Of a stretch of DNA of 22,428 nt, positions 15,496 to 21,260 are shown in pieces (the stretch's first letter is position 1; every line of letters begins with the position of its first letter). Origin of the DNA: Desulfomicrobium sp. (GTDB lineage: Bacteria > Desulfobacterota > Desulfovibrionia > Desulfovibrionales > Desulfomicrobiaceae). The stretch spans positions 1-22,428 of the forward strand of contig DPKT01000032.1 in assembly GCA_003542385.1 (NCBI GenBank). The letters are read 5' to 3'. A program made the translations under genes and the position numbers. Below the pieces are notes generated by a model, which saw only the letters and a list, made by a program, of their open reading frames with translations, ran no database searches and had not been told where the DNA came from.

Positions 15496-15583
15496 GCCTA
15501 ACGCTTGGCGTAACCGGCAGCAAAAAACGGCGCTCCTAACGTCGCCCCGTTTTTTGCTGTCCGAGTTGACGCCTTTGTTCGGC
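15496..15583 (-). other. attC-like integron recombination site (59-be)
   Basis: An 88-bp imperfect inverted repeat. On the minus strand it begins GCCGAAC (R'') and ends GTTAGGC (R', matching GTTRRRY). Inner boxes GGCGTcAACtCGG and CCGGTTACGCC pair with two unpaired bases on one arm, then CAGCAAAAAACGG pairs with CCGTTTTTTGCTG around a variable tip. This is the architecture of attC: core pair, spacer, inner pair with extrahelical bases, variable loop. It begins 3 bp after the stop of the DUF262 gene and ends 23 bp before the next start. The A/T-tract stem could also work as a terminator. Confidence 0.7.
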
Positions 15584-17205
15584 TTTTCATAGGGAACCAT
15601 TGCGAACAAGTTGATTCGCCTTCTCTGCCAGCAGCATAATTCTCATATTAACAAAATCTTTGAATGGCATTGCACCATCAGCTGCTGCGACCGGTATGAA
15701 TGACGACTCAAGGATTTGCCGTTTGTCTGCACTCGGAATCTGCCCGAAGTAGCTTGCTGGATTTTCATCGCTAATAGACTTGTTATCTGAAGACGATAGG
15801 AAGCAAATGTTGGCGATTATGTTGGCCTCATGAAACCCAACGCCAATAGTGGCTAAGTAACCCTTCGGGTAAATGTGGTGAAATTCCCTCGCATTGTAAG
15901 AGGACAGGACAGTTCCAAGGTCTACTTCGTTGCCAGTCAACAGCGACCGTGGGCGGCCTTGCGCCATCAAACACAGCGCGGCCTTGGCTGCTGTCGAATT
16001 GATCCGCCATGATTTGCTGAATAAATCATCGGAGACAGCGAAAGATGCAAAATCAAATGGCTTATTACCGTCCTTGATGGTCTCAATCAACTGCAAATCT
16101 TCCATTACCAACCGGTTGGTCCCTGCCTTATAGCGCTGCGTGAGTGCACAGTGCCAAAACCATTTTCTGAGCTGCTGCAACTGATCGGAGTCTGGTTTTG
16201 GAATCAACGAATACAGCCGTGTTATCGGTATGAGCATTATGGGGAATGGGAGAAAAATGACATTTCGTATTTTCAGTTGCCCTTCCAGAAAGTCGACTGC
16301 GGAAAAAATGGCAGATTTTAGAACACTCATGCCATCAATCAATATGCCTGGCTTTACGTCAACCAGATCATCTGAATCGATGGAATTGATGGTGATTGAA
16401 GCCAGCATTCTCATCAGAAGCGACTGATCTATTTGCTCGTAGCCTTTATCCGCAAGTGTATCCAACAAAAGCTCAATTTCCCTGCGCAAATCAAATTGAT
16501 CGGACCACGTCCAAGCCGCAAGCAATTCGATATTGCTCAGCGGCGTCCCAGAGGAGTTGATTCTTTGAAAGACACTACATACTTCTTTGTTGGTGCGCTC
16601 TTTGATTGTGACAACAGGAAACTCGTAGTCCTTGAATCTTTCTGTTACTAAAGCAATATTCTTTGCTTCCTCTTGCGAAAACGCGGGAAGCTGGGATAGA
16701 AGTTTCGCAGTATCAAGAATGTCTCGAAGGAAAATCTTCTTCTTTGCTGCAGCCACCTTGTAGTGAACAAACTCATCGTCTTCTGGCACATAACAAATAT
16801 TAAATCTGTCTGCGAGTTCGGCATCCGTTGTCCTATCACCAGAATGAAAAACCCCGTATAGCGTTGTGAGCCGCTGTTGACCGTCCAGTATGTAATTGAC
16901 TGGGTAATCCTCAGGGGTTTCCGGAAGAACAAACCCCCCGACGTTGCGCTCGTGTTTCAGGACTTCCTTTGTCGACCAAAGCAATAGCGACCCGACAGGG
17001 TAACCCCGATATATTGAGTCGAGAAGGCTAAGAATTTGCTCGTCAGACCAGATAAACTCTCTCTGAAAGACAGGTATTTTGATATTTCCACGTTCGACGT
17101 CAGTCAACAACGTAGCGAGCCTGGGACTAGAAGGAGTGATTTTGCTTGTCGTTGCCACTATGACGCTCTCTCCATGTTTATTTTTGTGGTTGCCTGAATG
17201 CCGAA
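15502..17205 (-). mobile_element. Integron-type gene cassette carrying the DUF262 gene
   Basis: The boundaries are the G/TT crossover points of two core sites on the minus strand: G/TTCGGC at 17206-17200 and G/TTAGGC at 15502-15496. On excision the 5' TTCGGC would pair with the cassette's own R'' (GCCGAAC at 15583-15577) over all seven core bases, exactly what a circular cassette predicts. The single gene fills the cassette, with a 41-bp leader and its attC directly after the stop. No integrase gene or attI is visible in the window. Confidence 0.6.
15587..17158 (-). CDS. DUF262 / GmrSD-like protein with C-terminal HNH nuclease domain
   Basis: A 523-aa protein. Residues ~10-220 are a DUF262 domain: IPVFQREFIWSDEQILSLLD (28-47), GYPVGSLLLW and the nucleotide-handling motif ILDGQQRLTTLYG (DGQQR at 92-96). 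Residues ~400-480 hold a His-Me finger nuclease motif: REFHHIYPK (424-432) and ANICFLSSSDNKSISD, as in the DUF1524/HNH part of GmrD. GmrSD-type proteins cut modified (glucosylated) phage DNA and use NTP. A defence role is therefore likely, with the target unknown. The start is GTG at 17158 (GGAGAGAG upstream). Base composition is visibly more AT-rich than its neighbours, in line with acquisition as a cassette. All family motifs look intact. Confidence 0.85.
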   Translation of the reverse strand: MATTSKITPSSPRLATLLTDVERGNIKIPVFQREFIWSDEQILSLLDSIYRGYPVGSLLLWSTKEVLKHERNVGGFVLPETPEDYPVNYILDGQQRLTTLYGVFHSGDRTTDAELADRFNICYVPEDDEFVHYKVAAAKKKIFLRDILDTAKLLSQLPAFSQEEAKNIALVTERFKDYEFPVVTIKERTNKEVCSVFQRINSSGTPLSNIELLAAWTWSDQFDLRREIELLLDTLADKGYEQIDQSLLMRMLASITINSIDSDDLVDVKPGILIDGMSVLKSAIFSAVDFLEGQLKIRNVIFLPFPIMLIPITRLYSLIPKPDSDQLQQLRKWFWHCALTQRYKAGTNRLVMEDLQLIETIKDGNKPFDFASFAVSDDLFSKSWRINSTAAKAALCLMAQGRPRSLLTGNEVDLGTVLSSYNAREFHHIYPKGYLATIGVGFHEANIIANICFLSSSDNKSISDENPASYFGQIPSADKRQILESSFIPVAAADGAMPFKDFVNMRIMLLAEKANQLVRNGSL

Positions 17206-17206
17206 C
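17200..17206 (-). other. Cassette 5' core site (G/TTCGGC)
   Basis: Minus-strand GTTCGGC, 41 bp before the GTG start of the DUF262 gene. It is the exact complement of the R'' core (GCCGAAC) at the far end of the same cassette. The sequence further upstream does not fold into a clear attC partner, so this could be the first cassette boundary (next to a former attI) or a degenerate attC. Confidence 0.45.
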
Positions 17207-17390
17207 AGCGCTACTATCCGGACTTCGCTAAAATGGCAGTCTGTTTATTATTGAATTTACAGCGGCAATCTTTGTCTTCGTATAGACATCGCTAATAATT
17301 TTATATTTATTGAATATTTCTACAGCAGCTATCACCAGATTGGCTATTAAGTCAGATTTTTTGATCTAACTGAAGTCAGGGATATGCAGA

Positions 17391-17413
17391 AAAGAGGTCG
17401 GGTCTTCCTTTGG
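17391..17413 (-). repeat. CGTCAAAGGAA..GACCCC dispersed repeat, inverted copy
   Basis: The minus strand reads CCAAAGGAAGACCCGACCTC, closely matching the copy at 12661-12686. It marks the right edge of the cassette region; the AT-rich 17207-17390 between it and the cassette has no gene and probably holds a promoter for the minus-strand cassettes. Confidence 0.6.
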
Positions 17414-17430
17414 CTCATTTTTGTGAACTG

Positions 17431-17664
17431 TCAGGAATCAGTTGGTTTCACAGAATCGGCCACCCCGCTCTCCCGTTCCACCCGATACGCCTGCCTATGC
17501 CCCCGCCCCTCAAACTCCCGTACCAACGCCAGGGCCTCTTCCTCAGTTAACCCGTCCCGAACCAGAAACTCATTGTTGTTGTCATCCAGCCGCCAGACGG
17601 AAAAAACGCCCTCTTTGCGGCCCTTGGAACCGCCTTCGTCTTCCCTGCCCTGCCGCTGATGCAT
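17431..17664 (-). CDS. Small hypothetical protein, paralogue A
   Basis: A 77-aa soluble protein with an Arg/Gly/Glu-rich N-terminus (MHQRQGREDEGG) and a conserved core FSVWRLDDNNNEFLVRDGL, then TEEEALALVREFEGRGHRQAY. I do not recognise a named family. The core reads like a small two-strand, one-helix unit. A near copy (about 85% identical in the shared part) lies at 18351-18569. The ATG at 17664 is chosen for GGAGG 5 bp upstream; a GTG at 17679 would overlap that site. The upstream region is also duplicated, so both copies likely share control. The C-terminus after ERESG differs between copies. Confidence 0.65.
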   Translation of the reverse strand: MHQRQGREDEGGSKGRKEGVFSVWRLDDNNNEFLVRDGLTEEEALALVREFEGRGHRQAYRVERESGVADSVKPTDS

Positions 17665-17783
17665 CAGTGCCTCCGACACGGATCAATGGCTACAAAATTT
17701 TGAAGCGCATACATCACATGCAGCACGTAGGCAACATATTTCCTGATGTCATACAGTCATTACAAATACGTATTACATACGTA
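17460..17783. repeat. ~320-bp duplicated segment, copy A
   Basis: Gene body and ~110 bp of upstream sequence resemble 18362-18680 throughout; for example the block CATACATCACATGCAGCACG is common to both. Similarity stops near the 3' end of the coding region, marking the duplication edge. Both copies have the same orientation. Confidence 0.75.
17767..17783. promoter_or_regulatory. Palindrome TACGTAT-TAC-ATACGTA upstream of paralogue A
   Basis: Perfect 7-bp arms with a 3-bp spacer, about 105 bp before the ATG, in AT-rich sequence likely to contain the promoter. In the matching place before paralogue B only part is kept (ATACGTAT). It may be a regulator-binding site. Confidence 0.35.
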
Positions 17784-17820
17784 CAAGCAAAAGCTGCTCC
17801 TTCCGGATTCCCTTTTTATT

Positions 17821-17840
17821 CCCTCGAATTCGAGGGTTTT
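17821..17840 (+). terminator. Perfect palindrome CCCTCGAATTCGAGGG followed by TTTT
   Basis: A 16-bp perfect palindrome (6-bp stem with AATT loop, or full cruciform) followed by TTTTAT on the plus strand. No gene on the plus strand ends here, so a terminator role is doubtful. It lies between the RecG-like remnant and paralogue A. Confidence 0.3.
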
Positions 17841-17908
17841 ATGACCTGTCGCATGAGGGCTCTCAACAGCCTCGACTTGTCCGGCGGGACCGCGCACGCA
17901 CATGACTG

Positions 17909-18350
17909 TCATCCTTCTTCGCCAGCCTGCTCCAATAATCGGCGCCCAGTCTCTGTAAGCCGGTATTTCTGCAGGCAGCTGGTGGGTTTGTCGGGGATGG
18001 TGCGCTCCACCAGGCCATCTGCAAGGATCTGGTCTATGTGGGTGTCATGGCGGCGTCGACAATCCTTCAGTTGAAAGGCGTCAAAAATTTCGGAGTTGGA
18101 AAGGGGTCCGTGATGTGCCAGCAACACAAGGAATCGAATGACGAATTCGCCAACTGGTGGCGTGACTGGTGACGCGACTGGTGGCGTGACTAGCGGCGTG
18201 ACTAGCGGCGTGAGTTTGGCCTCTGACTGGGCCCCTGGCTCAGTATTTTTCCTCCGAATCGCCAGCACGAAAAAATACACCGTCGATCCGAATCTCGGGC
18301 TCGGCAAGCCCGGCGGCCATTTCCGACAAACATATCCAAATCTCGGGCTT
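17909..18350 (-). pseudogene. Frameshifted C-terminal remnant of an ATP-binding / RecG-like (AlbA_2-type) regulator
   Basis: The frame 17909-18270 encodes a proline/valine repeat (LTPLVTPLVTPPVASPVTPPV), then a winged-helix end: NSEIFDAFQLKDC, then TIPDKPTSCLQKYRLTETGRRLLEQ. This is the known tail of the COG2865/RecG-like ATP-binding regulators. Just upstream, but one frame off, the minus strand reads EMAAGLAEPEIRIDGVFF, the usual segment before that tail. Dropping one base from the A6 run at 18270-18275 joins the two as ..DGVFF-VLAIRRKN... The ~350-residue ATP-binding front is absent: the remnant begins directly after the stop codon of paralogue B. It is a dead fragment trapped between the two paralogues. 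Confidence 0.65.
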
Positions 18351-18569
18351 TTACGAAATACCACCCGCCCCGCTCTCCCGCTCAACCCAATACGCCTGCC
18401 TGTGCCCCCGCGCCTCGTACTCCCGCATCAGGGCCAGGGCCTCTTCCTCGGTCAATCCGTCCCGGACCAGAAACGCGTTGTTGTTGTCGTCCAGCCGCCA
18501 GACGGAGAAACCGCCCTCTTTGCGACCCCCGGAACCGCCTTCTTCTTCCCTGTCTTGCCGCTGATGCAT
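18351..18569 (-). CDS. Small hypothetical protein, paralogue B
   Basis: A 72-aa near copy of the protein at 17431-17664: core FSVWRLDDNNNAFLVRDGL, then TEEEALALMREYEARGHRQAY. Substitutions are mostly conservative (V/M, F/Y, G/A), so selection seems to hold on both copies. The ATG at 18569 matches the start of copy A and has GGGG 6 bp upstream; ATG 18572 and GTG 18584 are alternatives. Its stop codon abuts the RecG-like remnant. Function unknown. Confidence 0.65.
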   Translation of the reverse strand: MHQRQDREEEGGSGGRKEGGFSVWRLDDNNNAFLVRDGLTEEEALALMREYEARGHRQAYWVERESGAGGIS

Positions 18570-18680
18570 CATTTTCCCCGACACGGAGCAATGATTACAA
18601 AATCATCAATCCCATACATCACATGCAGCACGCAGACAACAACTATCCAGACGTCATACGTATATTACGCACATATACAA
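18362..18680. repeat. ~320-bp duplicated segment, copy B
   Basis: Direct duplicate of 17460-17783 covering gene and upstream region; the two copies are about 900 bp apart. The nucleotide differences are scattered, so the duplication is not very recent. Confidence 0.75.
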
Positions 18681-18809
18681 CGCACTTCACAACATACACC
18701 CATGCATGTCATAAGGCTCCTGAGCGTTATCAATCTGAACCCTGACTGGTTATGCGTTTTTTGTGCTCCACCTTAAGTTCATTTTCCACGGCAAGACGAC
18801 CAGCCTCAA

Positions 18810-18985
18810 GCGAGCCGGCGCGGTCCGGTCCGGGGCTGTCGGCTGTTTGACTGAGCTTGGCATCGTTTGCTTCCCGGCCGTCTCGCGGGATTGGCATCGC
18901 ATAACCGCCGAACCACAAGGCCGGGAAGCATTACAAGGCCCGCGAAGGAGTTCCGGCAGCTCCGGACCGGACCGCGCCGGCTCGC
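18810..18985. repeat. Large structured inverted repeat (33-bp arms with nested 12-bp stem)
   Basis: The arms at 18810-18842 and 18953-18985 pair over 33 bp with only two non-Watson-Crick positions, of which one is G-U in a plus-strand RNA. The left arm starts GCGAGCCGGCGCGGTCCGG. Inside, TGCTTCCCGGCC (18868-18879) pairs perfectly with GGCCGGGAAGCA (18919-18930). A further pair, TCGCGGG (18883-18889) and CCCGCGA (18939-18945), crosses that stem, allowing a pseudoknot or an alternative fold. It lies 104 bp before the DUF2235 start. It could be a structured leader RNA, a non-autonomous element or a recombination site. The rest of 18570-19089 holds the paralogue B promoter and nothing else I recognise. 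Confidence 0.7.
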
Positions 18986-19089
18986 ACCCCCCGGACACGG
19001 CAGGCTTTCGAGGGCAAATGACGCCAGCATTTCCGTATCGGACCACTATCCGGCCAGACCGGTTTCGAACACTTCTGCAGGAGGCAAAC

Positions 19090-20133
19090 ATGTCCAAACG
19101 CATCGTCATCTGCTGCGACGGCACCTGGAACACTCCGGACCAGACGGACCAGGGGGTGATTTCGCCGACCAACGCGGCCAAGATCGCCATGTGCGTGACG
19201 CCCCTGGCCGGGGACGGCAGGCGGCAGCTGCTCTACTACGACTCCGGGGTGGGCACGCGCTGGTACGACAGGATCAGGGGCGGGATTTCGGGGGTGGGGA
19301 TTTCCAGAAACATTCTTCAGGCCTACCGCTTTCTGATGGAACACTACGCGGAAGACGACGACATCTTCCTCTTCGGGTTCAGCCGCGGGGCCTACACGGT
19401 GCGCAGCCTGGCCGGGCTGCTGCGCAACGCGGGGCTGCTGCGCCTGGAGAACCTGCCGCGCCTGGACGACGCCTACCGGCTCTACCGCCGCCGCGACAAG
19501 GAGTCCCACCCGCAGGCCATCGAGTCCGAGCTCTTCCGCCGGACCTGGTCGCGCGAGGTCCGCGTGCACTGCATCGGAGTGTGGGACACGGTGGGGGCCC
19601 TGGGCATCCCCTCACGCAATTTCGACATCGTCAACAAGCTCCTGAACATCGAGTTTCACGACGTGGACCTGAGCAGCCGCGTGGACAACGCTTTCCAGGC
19701 CCTGGCCATCGACGGGCGCCGCCGGGCCTTCGAGCCCTGCGTGTGGAGGAAGCAGGACGGGGTCTGCTGCCAGCGTCTGGAGCAGGTCTGGTTTGCGGGC
19801 GTGCACTCCAACATCGGCGGCGGCTACCGCGACACGGGCCTCTCGGACATCGCCCTGGAGTGGATGATGGCGCGGGCCGGCGAATGCGGGCTGGAGTTCG
19901 ACCTCTCTCCCCTGAACCGCCTGGGCCTCGACATCCGCCCGGCCTGGAACGGCAGGCTGGTCGATTCCCGCACGGGCCTCTACAGGCTCGTGCCCGAATA
20001 CGTCCGCCCCATCGAACCCGCCCACGACAACACCGCCGTGGCCCCCGAAGCCTGGCAACGTTTCGACGCCGACCCGGCCTACCGGGCGTCCTGCCCGAAC
20101 CTAGCCGGGCTGGGCCGGGAGGGGCCATGCTGA
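19090..20133 (+). CDS. DUF2235 alpha/beta-hydrolase protein (Tle1-like)
   Basis: A 347-aa protein. It starts KRIVICCDGTWN (residues 3-14), typical of DUF2235, and has the nucleophile elbow FGFSRGAYTVRSLAG (Ser98), the WDTVGALG segment (Asp166) and WFAGVHSNIGGGY (His239), which together form the expected Ser-Asp-His set. Some DUF2235 proteins are phospholipase effectors of type VI secretion (Tle1) but most stand-alone ones are uncharacterised. No secretion genes, immunity gene or signal peptide are seen here, so a cytosolic hydrolase is at least as likely. The start at 19090 is fixed by AGGAGG 5 bp upstream; the frame stays open to 18763 but runs through the structured repeat and is not protein-like. 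It appears to be a single-gene unit. Confidence 0.85.
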   Translation: MSKRIVICCDGTWNTPDQTDQGVISPTNAAKIAMCVTPLAGDGRRQLLYYDSGVGTRWYDRIRGGISGVGISRNILQAYRFLMEHYAEDDDIFLFGFSRGAYTVRSLAGLLRNAGLLRLENLPRLDDAYRLYRRRDKESHPQAIESELFRRTWSREVRVHCIGVWDTVGALGIPSRNFDIVNKLLNIEFHDVDLSSRVDNAFQALAIDGRRRAFEPCVWRKQDGVCCQRLEQVWFAGVHSNIGGGYRDTGLSDIALEWMMARAGECGLEFDLSPLNRLGLDIRPAWNGRLVDSRTGLYRLVPEYVRPIEPAHDNTAVAPEAWQRFDADPAYRASCPNLAGLGREGPC

Positions 20134-20181
20134 CGTTCCGAACAACAGGAAAGCAGTGTCGGGGATGACGTGCGCTTCTTC

Positions 20182-20190
20182 TGGTATATT
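20182..20190 (+). promoter_or_regulatory. Possible extended -10 promoter for mntA-hepT
   Basis: TGGTATATT (TGn plus TATATT) lies about 110 bp before the mntA ATG, with no clear -35, as allowed for extended -10 promoters. A weaker TTGACG follows at about 20255. Neither is certain. Confidence 0.25.
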
Positions 20191-20301
20191 TTGAGCACGT
20201 GTTTCTAGGTGCGCCGATTAGCCGCCTCTGCCTGTTTCCTTTTTCCGCGTTTTGACGCAAACTCACGAAATGCGAAACGTAACACGAAATGGCAGCGCAT
20301 C

Positions 20302-20733
20302 ATGACCAACCAGTTGGAAACCGCTTCCCGCTCCCTGCTCCTCGACGCGGACCCCATCGTTTGGGCAGTCTTGGATGAGTTCCCGGAATGCCTGGCCATC
20401 CATGCTTTTGGAAGTCGCGTCACCGGCCACGCGGACGAGCGCAGCGACCTCGATCTGGCCATCCTCCTGCCCGGCTACGCCGATCCGACCAAACTCTGGA
20501 ATCTGTCGGAAGCGCTGGTTTCCATCGTTGGATGCGAGGTGGACCTGCTCGACATGCGTGCGGCTTCCACGGTCATGCAGCACCAGATCCTCATGACAGG
20601 CCGAAGGCTCATGGCGAAACAGCCCGAGGCCGACCTCTTCGAATGCTACGTGTTGAGCGAAAAGACGGCCCTGGACGAAGCAAGGGCGGGGCTACTGCAA
20701 GACATCATTACTCGGGGGAGAATCTATGGTTGA
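20302..20733 (+). CDS. mntA: MntA-like minimal nucleotidyltransferase antitoxin
   Basis: A 143-aa protein with the minimal nucleotidyltransferase signature AFGSRVTGHADERSDLDLA: GS (37-38), ten residues, then D49-x-D51, the metal-binding pair. MntA neutralises its HepT partner by adding AMP groups to a tyrosine near the HEPN active site. The ATG at 20302 has no strong ribosome site; a longer frame to 20209 begins in sequence that does not look coding. It overlaps hepT by 8 bp, the typical antitoxin-first layout. Confidence 0.87.
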   Translation: MTNQLETASRSLLLDADPIVWAVLDEFPECLAIHAFGSRVTGHADERSDLDLAILLPGYADPTKLWNLSEALVSIVGCEVDLLDMRAASTVMQHQILMTGRRLMAKQPEADLFECYVLSEKTALDEARAGLLQDIITRGRIYG

Positions 20734-21148
20734 TGACGTGCTCCTGAACAAGGCGACGACCATCGAGCGTTGCGTTGCAAGGGCCAGGGAGGAATACGAC
20801 CGAGATCCCGACACCTTCGACCGAGACTTCACCCGCCAGGACGCGGCCATCCTGAACATTCAGCGTGCCTGCGAAGCCGCTCTGGACATCGGCCACCACC
20901 TCATCCGCCGTGACGGACTCGGGCTACCGCAAAGCGCCCGTGACGTGTTCAGACTTCTGGCCTCGGCAGGCCGGATCGACGCGGACCTGGCCGATTCGCT
21001 GATGCGCATGGTCGGCTTCCGCAACATCGCCGTCCACGACTACCAGACCTTGCACCTGCCCATGACCATCAAGGTCATCACGAAGCATCTCGACGATTTT
21101 CTGCGATTCAGCGAAACCATTCTGAAACGCGAACTGCCTTCTTCATAA
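20726..21148 (+). CDS. hepT: HepT-like HEPN-domain RNase toxin
   Basis: A 140-aa mostly helical protein with the HEPN motif RNIAVHDY (R99-x4-H104-x-Y106), i.e. RX4HXY: the Arg and His cut RNA and the Tyr is the AMP acceptor for MntA. Length is normal for the family. GGGGGAG lies 5 bp before the ATG, much stronger than the antitoxin's own site. The reported HepT target is mRNA or tRNA ends, depending on the system. The pair looks intact. Confidence 0.88.
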   Translation: MVDDVLLNKATTIERCVARAREEYDRDPDTFDRDFTRQDAAILNIQRACEAALDIGHHLIRRDGLGLPQSARDVFRLLASAGRIDADLADSLMRMVGFRNIAVHDYQTLHLPMTIKVITKHLDDFLRFSETILKRELPSS

Positions 21149-21158
21149 ACCCGTCTTC

Positions 21159-21190
21159 CGAGCAGGATGCCCAATCATCCGGCCGGCTCG
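21159..21190. terminator. Possible bidirectional terminator between hepT and the permease
   Basis: Interrupted hairpin: CGAGC (21159-21163) with GCTCG (21186-21190) and GGATG (21165-21169) with CATCC (21176-21180). A short TTTT follows at 21195-21198. It lies between converging genes. Confidence 0.35.
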
Positions 21191-21260
21191 CAGCTTTTCG
21201 GTTTCACTGAAAGGCTTAATTCCCTGTGCCAGCCTCCCAGCAACCCCGGCCGAAAAACCA

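Noticed and set aside
15520..15570. Simple rho-independent terminator after the DUF262 gene
   Set aside because: The A/T-tract stem could terminate transcription, but the outer core sites, the inner pairs with unpaired bases and the matching 5' core favour attC. Both roles may coexist.
18150..18215. Short tandem repeat (GGCGTGACTGGTGACG-like) as a minisatellite or CRISPR
   Set aside because: It is the coding repeat for the TPxVTP linker of the RecG-like tail; units are too short and unspaced for CRISPR.
18763..19089. N-terminal extension of the DUF2235 protein
   Set aside because: The frame is open but passes through the structured inverted repeat, is not protein-like, and a strong AGGAGG fixes the start at 19090.
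18867..20168. 433-aa second-frame translation over the DUF2235 gene
   Set aside because: It is a shadow frame rich in Arg/Pro/Gly with no domain; the motifs of DUF2235 lie in the other frame.
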